Below are positions 47,128-57,355 of a stretch of 64,000 bases of DNA, in pieces (position 1 is the first letter of the stretch; the number at the start of each line of letters is the position of its first letter). The notes under the pieces were generated by a model that saw only the letters and a list, made by a program, of their open reading frames with translations, did no database searches and was not told the DNA's origin. Made by a program: the position numbers and the translations under genes. This stretch comes from Nitrososphaerota archaeon (GTDB lineage: Archaea > Thermoproteota > Nitrososphaeria > Nitrososphaerales > Nitrosopumilaceae), in contig JAJPKL010000008.1 in assembly GCA_021323705.1 (NCBI GenBank), positions 1-64,000 on the forward strand. The letters are read 5' to 3'.

Positions 47128-48255
47128 TCACTGATCTATTTCTAGGGTGTTTTTAGCAAGCACTTCTTTTGCATCTTTTTCACCGCTGCTTATAAGATCC
47201 TTTATTGTGGTAATGGAAAAATCTGCATCCTCAAAGAGAAAGTGGTGATGTTCCAAGCGTTGGATCTTGATTATCTGATCTATTACTGCACCGCGTTCTG
47301 AGGCAAGTCTGTGGTATTCTTGTTCAAGGCGTTCAAACCTTGATTTTGTTTTTTCATCCAACGTGGAAGAGCTGATCATATCATGCATTTCCCGAATCAA
47401 CTTGAGGTAACGCGTTATTATCCTTGACATGTGGACGTTGTGCTCCGTCTTGTCCGCGTACATGATGTCTCTTGCCCTGTGCCAGACCTCAAACATGTTG
47501 TTTGGAATCTCGGCCTGCATTTTTGGGAAGAGGTCTACGACGTAGACCTTTTTGTCGTGTTTTGGTGACGCATTTATCACCTCACGGAGTGGAGTGTTGC
47601 TCAAAAGCGTCCCATCCCAGAGATACTTGCCGCTTTTCATTGTCCATGATATTCCGTAGAAGGGGTATCCAGCGCTGGCAAGCACGTGCTCTGCTTCAAT
47701 CTTGTCATATTTGCTGTCAAAAACAGACGGCTTGGCATTCTGTACATCAGTTGATGTTACTACCAGTCTTGGCCTTTGGGGGTTTCGAATTTTTTGAAAA
47801 TCGACATACTGGTTTAAGGTGTTTTTGAGCGGGGTTATATCGTAAAGATATTGCCAAAAGTATGGCATGAAATAGTCAGTGCTTGGAAAGAACCATTTTG
47901 GAAAAAACACTTTGGGGTTGCCAAAAATTGCAGAGTTCATCGCGGCAAAATAAGGTCTTATGTCGTTTGGGAGCCCAGGAGGAGTGATACCTTCTGCTAA
48001 ATCTAACCAAAAATCTTCTAGTGCCTTTGCAGGCTCATCACTCTTGCTTCCTACTATGATTGAAGCGTTTACTGCACCAATAGATGTTCCACCAATTATA
48101 TCAAATTCAATCCCATGTCTGTGCAATGCCTTGTACACTCCACATTCGTATGCGCCAAGGGAGCCCCCGCCTTGTAATATCAGAACCGTTTCAAACTGTA
48201 AACTTTGTTTTTCACGAGAAGAAAGCGACTGCATCTGGTAGTAATCCCCAGTCAA
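47128..48255 (-). CDS. Patatin-like phospholipase
   Basis: LQGGGSLGAYECGVYKAL, GGTSIGAVNA, WDGTLLSNTPL. Confidence 0.9.
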   Translation of the reverse strand: MTGDYYQMQSLSSREKQSLQFETVLILQGGGSLGAYECGVYKALHRHGIEFDIIGGTSIGAVNASIIVGSKSDEPAKALEDFWLDLAEGITPPGLPNDIRPYFAAMNSAIFGNPKVFFPKWFFPSTDYFMPYFWQYLYDITPLKNTLNQYVDFQKIRNPQRPRLVVTSTDVQNAKPSVFDSKYDKIEAEHVLASAGYPFYGISWTMKSGKYLWDGTLLSNTPLREVINASPKHDKKVYVVDLFPKMQAEIPNNMFEVWHRARDIMYADKTEHNVHMSRIITRYLKLIREMHDMISSSTLDEKTKSRFERLEQEYHRLASERGAVIDQIIKIQRLEHHHFLFEDADFSITTIKDLISSGEKDAKEVLAKNTLEIDQ

Positions 48256-48337
48256 AATATTAAAAGCTTCAAGATTGCAAATTATTCATTTGCACCATGG
48301 GGACTTGATTATATACTAGGTTTTGTCTTACTCTTGT

Positions 48338-49723
48338 ATGGTAATTACCACAATTAATCCTGCAACAGAAGAAGTTCTTGCGCGATATGACGTAATTACA
48401 AAAGACGAATTAGATAAAAAAATAGAAAAAGCAAAAAAGACTTTTAATGACTGGAAAACAAATATCAAAAGAAGATCTGATTTTCTCAACCTCTTTGCAG
48501 ATGTATTACGAAAGAACAAACAACAGTTAGCGCTTGCTGCAACAAAAGAGATGGGAAAAGCCATTAAAGAATCGCTCTCAGAGGTTGAAAAATGTGCGTG
48601 GGTGATGGAGTTTTATGCAGACAATGGCGCAACCTTTCTTCATGATGAATCGATAAACACAGATGCAAGAAAAAGCTTCATTGCATTTGAGCCACTGGGA
48701 GTAATTGGTAGTATAATGCCGTGGAACTTTCCGTACTGGCAAGCTCTGAGATTTGCTGCACCATCACTGATGGCAGGAAATACCGTTGTATTAAAACCTG
48801 CAAGCGCTACAATGCAGTGCGGAATAGAGATTGAAAACATGTTCAAAAAAGCAGGACTTCCTGATGGTGTCTTCCAGACAGCAATTGCGGATTCTGCTAT
48901 GGCAGAAAAACTTGTGGACTCTGTCAACGCGGTAACGTTTACGGGTAGCAACGTGGCAGGCTCAAAGGTAGCACAACGTGCAACATCTCAAGTAAAAAAA
49001 TGTGTTTTGGAACTTGGGGGAAGTGACCCTTTCATAGTTTGCTCTGACGCCGACGTGGAAAAGGCATCTACAGGTGCCGTAAAAGGTCGTTTTATCAACT
49101 GCGGACAAAGTTGTATTGCATCAAAGCGATTCTTTGTCACAAAAAATCTTGCAAATGAGTTTATTGAAAAGTTTGTTCAAAAGGCAGAGAAACTAAAGGT
49201 GGGAGACCCAACATCTGATGGCACCGATATGGGACCCTTGGTAAATTCTGCCGGTCTTGAAAAAATAGAGGAACTTGTCAAAGACGCTGTAGACAAGGGG
49301 GCACAAATACTAACAGGCGGAAAAAGAATTGGAAACAAGGGATACTTTTACACTCCCACCGTACTTGGAAATGTCACGCCAGCGATGCGCATAGCGCAAG
49401 AAGAAGCATTTGGACCAATTGCACCAGTTACAATTGTACAAGATGAGATGGAAGCTATACGACTTGCCAACAGCTCGCAGTATGGTCTTGGTGGGAGCAG
49501 ATGGACGCAAGATCTTGAAAAAGCAGACAAACTGTCAAGACTGGTTGAATCTGGAATCATAACCGTAAACAATGTTGTTGCATCTGATCCTAGAATACCA
49601 TTTGGCGGAGTAAAGCAAAGTGGCTTTGGCCGTGAACTGTCTAGATATGGAATGCTAGAATTTGTCAACATCAAATCTGTTAGATTCTATGATAATCTTG
49701 TAGTGCAGCATCACGTTGAATGA
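48338..49723 (+). CDS. Aldehyde dehydrogenase, succinate-semialdehyde dehydrogenase-like
   Basis: VIGSIMPWNFPYWQ, VLELGGSDPFIV, GQSCIASKRFFV; ATG at 48338 preferred. Confidence 0.9.
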   Translation: MVITTINPATEEVLARYDVITKDELDKKIEKAKKTFNDWKTNIKRRSDFLNLFADVLRKNKQQLALAATKEMGKAIKESLSEVEKCAWVMEFYADNGATFLHDESINTDARKSFIAFEPLGVIGSIMPWNFPYWQALRFAAPSLMAGNTVVLKPASATMQCGIEIENMFKKAGLPDGVFQTAIADSAMAEKLVDSVNAVTFTGSNVAGSKVAQRATSQVKKCVLELGGSDPFIVCSDADVEKASTGAVKGRFINCGQSCIASKRFFVTKNLANEFIEKFVQKAEKLKVGDPTSDGTDMGPLVNSAGLEKIEELVKDAVDKGAQILTGGKRIGNKGYFYTPTVLGNVTPAMRIAQEEAFGPIAPVTIVQDEMEAIRLANSSQYGLGGSRWTQDLEKADKLSRLVESGIITVNNVVASDPRIPFGGVKQSGFGRELSRYGMLEFVNIKSVRFYDNLVVQHHVE

Positions 49724-49813
49724 TTTGAAAATACAATGTGATGATTTCCCACATTGCAATCAAGTGCGTAATATTGCACCGATCTTTTAGCATAGTATGA
49801 CATCTATATTCTC

Positions 49814-50218
49814 ATGAAAGAAAAAAATCTAGAGTATTGTCTGAATTCATTGCTAGCGTATGGTCTTGACTATGTAGGTGTGATAAATGCCCAGGGCAGG
49901 ATAGTGGAGCATGCGTCAAAACTGCTTCATCTCACGCCGCAAAAACTTGAGATGCTTTGCATGGGAATACGATTGCAGCACTCGATGCAGTCTGATTTTG
50001 ATGAAGATCTAGGGGGTGTGAACTATATAGTAACACAGCGAGGCAACTTGAAATTTGTCTCCATGCCGGTCTCTTCAAATGTAATGCTTGCTATTGCAAA
50101 AAAAGATGTGGACCATTCTCCTCTAATCCAGAGGATGCACTCAAAGCAATTTGCAGATGAGTTAAAAAATCATCTTGATATGTACAATATTGTCGCTATT
50201 GGTGCAAAAGCACCATAA
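49814..50218 (+). CDS. Small archaeal protein, YVGVINAQG family (third paralog)
   Basis: LDYVGVINAQGRIVEHASK...MQSDFDEDLGGVNYIVTQRGNLKFVSMPV. Confidence 0.6.
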   Translation: MKEKNLEYCLNSLLAYGLDYVGVINAQGRIVEHASKLLHLTPQKLEMLCMGIRLQHSMQSDFDEDLGGVNYIVTQRGNLKFVSMPVSSNVMLAIAKKDVDHSPLIQRMHSKQFADELKNHLDMYNIVAIGAKAP

Positions 50219-50309
50219 TCTTACTCATACGTGTTATCTGTATTGCAATAAAGTGCTAGTGAACCCCGTTACGCAATATTAATCAGTACGCATACGGAAA
50301 AAATGTAAC

Positions 50310-50867
50310 ATGGATGATGACGAATCTGTAGGCGAGAAGAACAAGACAGTTACATTTAGGATTGACAAGGAAGTGCTTGACAAGATAAAATCTCATGCTT
50401 CATTTGAAAGGATAACACTCAATGCACTGGTAAACCAACTTTTGGCGCATGCGGTAGACTGGGACCTTGTGGCGGCCAAGTCAGGATGGGTACCTGTATC
50501 CAAAGTGCTACTCATGGCATGGTTTGATAAACTAGACGACAAGGTAATACAAAACATTGCTGAAGAAAAAGGAAGGATGATCTCAAGAGATATGTTGTAT
50601 GCAATGAAAGGAAAATACGATGTGTGGGAATGGATATCAATTTTACGTGGCAGAGCAAAGGCCGCAGGATTTAGCTTTACGCAGTTAGAAGATAAAAACG
50701 AACTCAAATTTATCATGCGCCATGACATGGGAATTAAATGGTCAAAACATTTCAAATATTTTTACGAGTCTGCCTTCAAGGAACTTGAATGCAACGTAAA
50801 ATTTGACCTGACCGAAAATACCATTGTTTACAAACTTGACAAAAAATATGCAAATCATGATGAATGA
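50310..50867 (+). CDS. Ribbon-helix-helix-like regulator with C-terminal domain
   Basis: KTVTFRIDKEVLDKIKSHASFERITLNALVNQLL; C-terminal FIMRHDMGIKWSKHFKYFYESAFKEL. Confidence 0.65.
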   Translation: MDDDESVGEKNKTVTFRIDKEVLDKIKSHASFERITLNALVNQLLAHAVDWDLVAAKSGWVPVSKVLLMAWFDKLDDKVIQNIAEEKGRMISRDMLYAMKGKYDVWEWISILRGRAKAAGFSFTQLEDKNELKFIMRHDMGIKWSKHFKYFYESAFKELECNVKFDLTENTIVYKLDKKYANHDE

Positions 50868-50884
50868 TGATCTAGGGCTATGTT

Positions 50885-52063
50885 GTGATAATAATGACAT
50901 ATGACAGAAACTCAAGGAAGGCAATAGAACTACACAAGAAGCTAAAGGGGAAAATTCTTGTCACGGGAAAGATAAAAAATCTAAAACCAAATGAGATAAA
51001 GCTAATCTATACGCCTGGAGTTGCCGCCGTATGTGAGGAAATCTACCATCACCCAGAAAAAAAGTATGACCTTACTTCAAAAGGAAACAATGTTGCAATT
51101 GTAACTGATGGTACCAGAATACTTGGACTTGGCAACATAGGCCCGTATGCAGCTCTTCCTGTCATGGAGGGAAAGGCAGTACTGTATCAAGAATTTGGCA
51201 CTGTGAGCGCATTTCCAATCTGTCTTGATACGACTAAAAAAGATGAGATAATCACAGCAATTCGTGCAATAGAACCGGCATTTGGAGCGATAAACTTGGA
51301 GGACATTGAATCTCCAAAGGTGCTTGAGATCTCAGATGATCTTACAAAACTGTTGTCAATACCAATCTTTCATGATGACAGGCATGGCACCTCTGTAGTG
51401 GTGCTGTCTGCACTCTTGAACTCCCTAAAACTAGTCCAAAAACAACTCTCATCAATCAAGGTGGTAGTTGCAGGTGCAGGTTCTGCAGGATATGGCATAT
51501 GCAAGTTGCTTGTTGCTGCAGGATGCAAGAACATACTTGTTACAGATTCTGACGGCATAATTTACAGGGGAAGGCGTGAAAACATGAACAAGTACAAAAC
51601 TGAACTTGGCTCCATCACAAACCCAAAAAGGGAGAGGGGTTTGCTGTATGACGCACTACGAAACGCCGATGTTTTTATTGGAGTTTCAGGAAAAAACAAC
51701 CTGATAACTCCGAAGATGATAAAAGAGATGAGTTCTGAACCGATAATTTTTGCCCTAACAAACCCTGACCCAGAGATAAAACCCGATCTTGCAAAGGCAG
51801 CCGGTGCAAGGATTGTGGCAACTGGGAGCTATCTGTATCCAAACAAGGTTAATAACGCTCTGGTATTTCCGCATCTGATGAGAATAATCCTTGATAAGAA
51901 AATTAAAAAGATAACAATGGAACTACTGCTTGCCACCGCACAAGCAATAGCCATGTCTGTGCCAAACAAGAGGTTGCACTACGATAACATCATGCCTGAC
52001 ATGTATGACAAGAGAATCCAGAAAAACATTGTAAAAGCGGTATCAAAGTTGCTATCAAAATAG
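50885..52063 (+). CDS. NAD(P)-dependent malic enzyme
   Basis: IYTPGVAAVCEEI, TDGTRILGLGNIGPYAALPVMEGKAVLY, HDDRHGTSVVVLSAL. Confidence 0.92.
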   Translation: MIIMTYDRNSRKAIELHKKLKGKILVTGKIKNLKPNEIKLIYTPGVAAVCEEIYHHPEKKYDLTSKGNNVAIVTDGTRILGLGNIGPYAALPVMEGKAVLYQEFGTVSAFPICLDTTKKDEIITAIRAIEPAFGAINLEDIESPKVLEISDDLTKLLSIPIFHDDRHGTSVVVLSALLNSLKLVQKQLSSIKVVVAGAGSAGYGICKLLVAAGCKNILVTDSDGIIYRGRRENMNKYKTELGSITNPKRERGLLYDALRNADVFIGVSGKNNLITPKMIKEMSSEPIIFALTNPDPEIKPDLAKAAGARIVATGSYLYPNKVNNALVFPHLMRIILDKKIKKITMELLLATAQAIAMSVPNKRLHYDNIMPDMYDKRIQKNIVKAVSKLLSK

Positions 52064-52090
52064 TATTTTCTGTACGTTCTTCTATGCATC

Positions 52091-52897
52091 TTACTGGTTA
52101 TTTTCAATTACAAGTAAGGTGTTTTGATCCTTCCACGTTATCTTGTCAAGATCATCGTAGTGATTTAGTATGTTTTGAACAAACTTGTGCAGAGCCTCTT
52201 TAAACTCGTTTTTCTTGTAGAGCCTGAAAGTAGAATAGTGATGATTCTTTGCTTGTTCCACAAGCCTCTCTAGTGGAAATACTCTGTGATGCTCAAATAG
52301 TTTAACCGAGTTGATATTGAGATTAGGATCTTTTTCAAAGGCTGACTTTAGTTCTTCAAGCTCGTACAACCTGTTTTCCTTTTTGGCAAATGATGGAAAA
52401 TGCATGCCCCAGATAGTTTTAGCATTTTGATCTCGAAGACGTGTATAGACAAACAACTTCCCATTATTCTTTAGTATTCTAGAAGATTCTCTGAGAAAGT
52501 TTGATAATGAAAAGTGGTGTATCGCGTTAAATGACATGACACAGTCAAGCAAATCTGTCTGCAACGGTATCTTATGTGAATCACTGCGTATGGGTGTAAA
52601 GTTTGTAACATGATGTTCCAAAAAGTACTTTCTTAGATGTGTTAGCATCTCCATGTTGTTATCAACACAAAATAGGTGGCACTTTTCTCCTACATGTTCA
52701 ATTAATTTGAGTCCATATCGGCCCGTACCGCACCCAATGTCTGCGGCCTGTATGTGTTGAAGGTCTCTTATCTTATTTGCAATGAAAGTAATTGGGCCAA
52801 TGTCTGTTGTTCTAAGCTTCCCGTATCGTGGTGCGATATGTAGAAAATGATCATGCATTTTGTCTAGTATTGACATTTTACCGCTATGTTTTTCCAT
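52091..52897 (-). CDS. SAM-dependent methyltransferase
   Basis: IQAADIGCGTGRYGLKLI; DLLDCVMSFNAIHHF. Confidence 0.88.
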   Translation of the reverse strand: MEKHSGKMSILDKMHDHFLHIAPRYGKLRTTDIGPITFIANKIRDLQHIQAADIGCGTGRYGLKLIEHVGEKCHLFCVDNNMEMLTHLRKYFLEHHVTNFTPIRSDSHKIPLQTDLLDCVMSFNAIHHFSLSNFLRESSRILKNNGKLFVYTRLRDQNAKTIWGMHFPSFAKKENRLYELEELKSAFEKDPNLNINSVKLFEHHRVFPLERLVEQAKNHHYSTFRLYKKNEFKEALHKFVQNILNHYDDLDKITWKDQNTLLVIENNQ

Positions 52898-53076
52898 TAC
52901 GCAAATATTGGTCTCATAATTTTAAAATTTTTCCATAACCGATAAAAGCCATGAAGCAAAAATTAATTTTTTTATTTCTATGTTTACTGCTTACTAGTAC
53001 TGAAATTTGTAGACACGTATTTTTTTCCAAGACAAGACAATGTCATACTTAAGTACAAAAGAAACTTACCATACTC

Positions 53077-53685
53077 ATGATTGATTCAGAAATTCAAAAA
53101 ATAAGAAAACCGAGATATGAAATTAATCCAAATATACTAAACAGATGGTCGCCGCGGTCATTTAGTGGCGAGGATCTAAGAGATGATGATCTTTATGCAC
53201 TTTTTGAGGCAGCTCGATGGGCTCCGTCATCGTACAACAACCAGCCGTGGAGGTTTATCTTCGCAAAGAAAAATTCAAAGCACTGGAATTTGTTGTTTAA
53301 CTTACTAGGAGACTTTAACAAGCAATGGTGCGCAAATGCATCTGTTCTGGCCGTAATCATATCGCACAAGACGTTTGAATATAATGGCAAGCCATCAGTT
53401 ACGCACCAGTTTGATACCGGCGCTGCATGGGAAAATCTTGCAATACAGGCAACATCACAAGGGCTTGTGACTCATGCAATGCAAGGATTTGATTATGACA
53501 AGGCCAAAAAAGATCTACAAATACCAGATGAGTATGAAGTGATGGCAATGGTGGCAATAGGGAAAAAGGCTCCAAAAGAAAGACTCTCGCCAGAGTTACA
53601 ACAACGTGAGACTCCAAGTGATAGAAAGCCTCTTGACGAGATAATCATGGAGGGAAAGTTTGGAAACCGCGTCAAGATTGGATGA
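53077..53685 (+). CDS. Nitroreductase-family protein
   Basis: RWSPRSFSGEDLRDDDLYALFEAARWAPSSYNNQPWRFI. Confidence 0.9.
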   Translation: MIDSEIQKIRKPRYEINPNILNRWSPRSFSGEDLRDDDLYALFEAARWAPSSYNNQPWRFIFAKKNSKHWNLLFNLLGDFNKQWCANASVLAVIISHKTFEYNGKPSVTHQFDTGAAWENLAIQATSQGLVTHAMQGFDYDKAKKDLQIPDEYEVMAMVAIGKKAPKERLSPELQQRETPSDRKPLDEIIMEGKFGNRVKIG

Positions 53686-53764
53686 CTGAACCTCTCACAC
53701 ACCAAATCTGTCTCATGATTTTCTAAGAAACCGATTAATAGTGGTAAAGTGAGTTAATCTCATC

Positions 53765-55015
53765 TTGCCGATAGACACTGGAGACTCTGCATGGGTCATG
53801 ATAGCTTCAAGTTTAGTTTTGCTCATGACTCCTGCACTTGGAATGTTTGAAGCAGGTCTTTTACGAAGAAAAAACGCTGTCTCTGTCTTTATGCAGATCT
53901 TCTTTGGTCTTGCACTGTTAAGTGTAATGTGGTTTACATTTGGATTTAGTCTAACGTTTGGACCTGATACGGGTGAGGGAATTACAGGAAATCTAGATTG
54001 GGCATTTCTCAAAGGAGTGCCACAAAATGACTCTTTAAAATACGCTCCGATGATTCCAGGTGTTCTCTTTGCCATGTTTCAGATGATGTTTGCAGTGATC
54101 ACACCACTGATTCTCACTGGTGCCGTTGCAGAACGCATGAAGTTTAGTGCATACATTTTGTTTATCGTGGCATGGAGCGGCTTGATCTACTACCCACTTG
54201 TTCACTGGATCTGGGGCAACGGATGGTTGCATAGTCTAGGTGTAGTTGATTTTGCGGGCGGAATAATCATTCACACAACTACCGGAGTTGGCGGAATTGC
54301 AGCAGCGCTTGTACTTGGAAGGAGACTAAACTTTGGACCTGGAATAATGGTTCCACACAGCATCCCACTTGCAGTACTCGGCTCTTCACTTCTCTGGCTT
54401 GGGTGGTTTGGATTTAATGCAGGAAGTGCATATTCTGCAGGAAGCACCTCTGGTCTTACAATCATAAATACGCAGATTGCTTCTGCTGTTTCTGCACTGA
54501 TATGGGTAGTAGTCTTTTGGATACGAACAAAGAAATCAAGCGTAATTGCTGCAATTAATGGCGCCGTTGCGGGCCTTGCAGGGATTACTCCTGCATCTGG
54601 TTATGTCGGCGTTGAATATGCGTTTGTTATAGGAATAATATGCGGAATTGCATCATCATTTACAGTTCCACTCTTCAAATCAAGATGGAAGATTGACGAT
54701 GCGTTAGACATAGGTTCTGTGCACGGAGTGGCTGGAATACTTGGCTCTTTGCTTGTAGGTGTGTTTGCAAGCTCGATAGTAAATCACGCTGGCGTAAACG
54801 GTGCACTGTTTGGAAATCTGCACCAGCTTGAATCTCAGGCAATAGGAGTGGGGATAGCGGTGCTTATGGGGTTTGGCGGAACATGGGCAATCTTAAAAGT
54901 GCTTCAAGTATTAATTCCAATTCGAGTCTCACCCGAAGTGGAGGAGGCAGGACTTGACATCCAAGAACATGCAGAGCGTGCATATTCTGACGAAGATGAG
55001 TTTGGGAAATTATAA
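53765..55015 (+). CDS. amt: Ammonium transporter (Amt)
   Basis: MTPALGMFEAGLLRRKNAVSVFMQ; IIHTTTGVGG and SVHGVAG twin-His motifs; 11-TM pattern. Confidence 0.92.
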   Translation: MPIDTGDSAWVMIASSLVLLMTPALGMFEAGLLRRKNAVSVFMQIFFGLALLSVMWFTFGFSLTFGPDTGEGITGNLDWAFLKGVPQNDSLKYAPMIPGVLFAMFQMMFAVITPLILTGAVAERMKFSAYILFIVAWSGLIYYPLVHWIWGNGWLHSLGVVDFAGGIIIHTTTGVGGIAAALVLGRRLNFGPGIMVPHSIPLAVLGSSLLWLGWFGFNAGSAYSAGSTSGLTIINTQIASAVSALIWVVVFWIRTKKSSVIAAINGAVAGLAGITPASGYVGVEYAFVIGIICGIASSFTVPLFKSRWKIDDALDIGSVHGVAGILGSLLVGVFASSIVNHAGVNGALFGNLHQLESQAIGVGIAVLMGFGGTWAILKVLQVLIPIRVSPEVEEAGLDIQEHAERAYSDEDEFGKL

Positions 55016-55069
55016 CCTGATAAACTAGAATAACTTAAAATAGAAAAATATCCCACTTTGTGCTAATCT

Positions 55070-55225
55070 ATGACCGGATTTGAGAAGGACTGCCCAGTTT
55101 GCAATAAGAAATTTACGAGTCTTTTAGAGTATACGACACATCTTGGAAAGGATCACCGTGATATTCCAACTGAGCGTATACTAAAGGTGGATAAAGAAGA
55201 CAAGTGGAGCATGTCTGACAGATAG
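55070..55225 (+). CDS. Small C2H2 zinc-finger protein (51 aa)
   Basis: MTGFEKDCPVCNKKFTSLLEYTTHLGKDHRDIPTERILKVDKEDKWSMSDR. Confidence 0.7.
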   Translation: MTGFEKDCPVCNKKFTSLLEYTTHLGKDHRDIPTERILKVDKEDKWSMSDR

Positions 55226-55229
55226 ATAT

Positions 55230-55676
55230 CTACTTGTTTATCTTCTCGATAAACGCTTCTATTGGATACTCATACTTGAAATTGGTCAGAAACTCCCTAA
55301 TGGAGTTTATTACCTCTACATGCGATTTGCCGAACACCTCTTTTAAGATCTCAGTTAGATATTGGGGGTGGTCATAGGCATCCATTATGGTACAGCGGTA
55401 TTTTTCACGAAACAGGTTCTCCACCTTATCAAAAACTGGTCTGCCTATCTGCAATAGAGTTTTTTCTACGGCTAGACTCACCAGTACTCTTTCTACTTGT
55501 GTGTGAGTGCTATCCACACTAATACTTGCTTGGATGCTTACTAAAGAACTGTGGAAGAATCGCATTCGTTTTGATTCCGAATTGGAACATGTCTCAAAAA
55601 TGATTAGAAAACAGATCTTTGCGATCTGGTGAAAATTAAAAATTGTGTACAACTTGTCAGTGAAACATATCGCCAA
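55230..55676 (-). CDS. Hypothetical helical protein (start possibly internal at MRFFHSS)
   Basis: ORF; conserved-looking C-terminal half. Confidence 0.5.
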   Translation of the reverse strand: MAICFTDKLYTIFNFHQIAKICFLIIFETCSNSESKRMRFFHSSLVSIQASISVDSTHTQVERVLVSLAVEKTLLQIGRPVFDKVENLFREKYRCTIMDAYDHPQYLTEILKEVFGKSHVEVINSIREFLTNFKYEYPIEAFIEKINK

Positions 55677-55692
55677 GAAATTTTAAGGGGAA

Positions 55693-56409
55693 TTGGAAGG
55701 TATAGGTATGTCGGCAAGTGATAAAGAACCTGATCTTACTATAAAGCCTGAGGAGTACCTTGAGGTAATTAGCACTGAAGACGAGAGAATCAAAATAATA
55801 GGGGAAGAACTTGCAAATGACACAGGTAGGGCCATATTTGGAAAGATATCTCAAGGAGTGACAAGCTCAAACGAGCTTGCAAAGGCGCTTGAGATATCGC
55901 TGCCACTAGTCAACTGGCACGTAAATAGGCTTCTGGATGTAGGGCTCATCAAGGTTGAAAAGGTTGAGATGAGCCAAAAAAACAAACAGATGAAATTCTA
56001 TGCTCCAGTCAAGACAGCACTTGTAATAATCCCTCCAGAGGACTCGTCTGGAAAAAGCCTGGCAGCTTCAAAAAAAGAAACAGTACTTGAGAGACTGCGT
56101 CATTACATGGCAGGCATTGTATCTTTTGTGGTAGGTGCTTCTGGAATCTATGTTGCAGAAAAAAGCCAACTTCCACAAGAAGTGCCGTACGTTCCAGAGA
56201 CCGCGCCAGAGCCCGCAATGCATGCTGCACTCAAAGCCTCTCCGTTGGTTGGCTCTGCCCCACAACCGGAACAATCTATCTTTACAGGTGAGCCTATGAT
56301 AGTCTTGGTAGCATTACTTGGTGGTTGGGCTATCTTTTGTACTGTATTTTTTGGAATAAAACTAGCACAAAGGATAAAAAACAAAAAATCAGCACAAAGT
56401 GCAAGCTAG
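55693..56409 (+). CDS. Membrane-anchored ArsR-like winged-helix protein
   Basis: AIFGKISQGVTSSNELAKALEISLPLVNWHVNRLLDVGLIKVEKVE; two TM segments in C-terminal half. Confidence 0.72.
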   Translation: MEGIGMSASDKEPDLTIKPEEYLEVISTEDERIKIIGEELANDTGRAIFGKISQGVTSSNELAKALEISLPLVNWHVNRLLDVGLIKVEKVEMSQKNKQMKFYAPVKTALVIIPPEDSSGKSLAASKKETVLERLRHYMAGIVSFVVGASGIYVAEKSQLPQEVPYVPETAPEPAMHAALKASPLVGSAPQPEQSIFTGEPMIVLVALLGGWAIFCTVFFGIKLAQRIKNKKSAQSAS

Positions 56410-56532
56410 ATTTTTGTGTTGAATGGAAAGATAAAATCTCACACGTAAAACATCCCAAAGATTTATTGCATAAAATTGTGTTAAATTCAAATTTAATCAA
56501 AGCCTATAAGAGCTAGCATTCAATACAGTGCA

Positions 56533-57318
56533 ATGACACATAGAATAACAACAATCTTGACAGCAATTGCCGCAATTGCGATTGTATCAACAACCATGTT
56601 TGTGGGAATGCATGGTTCAGCCTACAAAGCATATGCACAGACCACGTATTATTTTCCGCCAGAACAGAATACAACCTCAGTTACTGGAACTGCAACTACA
56701 ACAGTATCTCCAGATCTTGTAGTGATACAACTAGGGGTTGATACACAAGCAACTAGTGCAAAAGATGCAATGACACAAAATGCCAAAGCAATGAACGCCA
56801 CGGCAACTGCAATCCAAAAGCTTAACATCACAAACTCTGAAATTAGTACCACTAATTTCACAATACAGCCTGTTTACAACAACACCGGTCAGTATCCTCC
56901 ATACAACGAATACAAAAGCGTATTTGTTGGATACAAGGTGTCAAACACACTGCTCATCAAAACGACCAAACTTGGACTAGCAGGCAATATACTTGACACC
57001 GCAGTTGGAGCAGGAGCAAACAGGGTGGACAGCGTATCGTTTACACTCTCGCCTGCAAAGCAGCAAAGTGTTCAAAACAGCTTGATAGGTGATGCTATAT
57101 TGGATGCCCAGTCCAAAGCCCAAAAAGCATTGGCTCCGCTTGGGCAGAAAATAATTGGTGTAAAATCCGTAAACTTGTCTGGATTTACCATGCCGCAGGC
57201 AATGCCGGTCTACAGCAAGTTGGGACTTGCCGCTCCAATGGTGCAGACACCAATATTCACATCAAACCAAGATATAACAACCAGTGTTGATGTCATTTTC
57301 TTGATTGGAGCGCAGTAG
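56533..57318 (+). CDS. Secreted SIMPL-domain (DUF541) protein
   Basis: VTGTATTTVSPDLVVIQLGVDTQATSAKDAMTQNAKAMNATATAI...YKVSNTLLI. Confidence 0.85.
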   Translation: MTHRITTILTAIAAIAIVSTTMFVGMHGSAYKAYAQTTYYFPPEQNTTSVTGTATTTVSPDLVVIQLGVDTQATSAKDAMTQNAKAMNATATAIQKLNITNSEISTTNFTIQPVYNNTGQYPPYNEYKSVFVGYKVSNTLLIKTTKLGLAGNILDTAVGAGANRVDSVSFTLSPAKQQSVQNSLIGDAILDAQSKAQKALAPLGQKIIGVKSVNLSGFTMPQAMPVYSKLGLAAPMVQTPIFTSNQDITTSVDVIFLIGAQ

Positions 57319-57355
57319 CTCCTAACTTTTTTTTATTTTTACGGTACACGGCCTA

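Noticed and set aside
47472-47828. Plus-strand ORF antisense to the patatin gene
   Set aside because: Patatin motifs on the minus strand explain the region.
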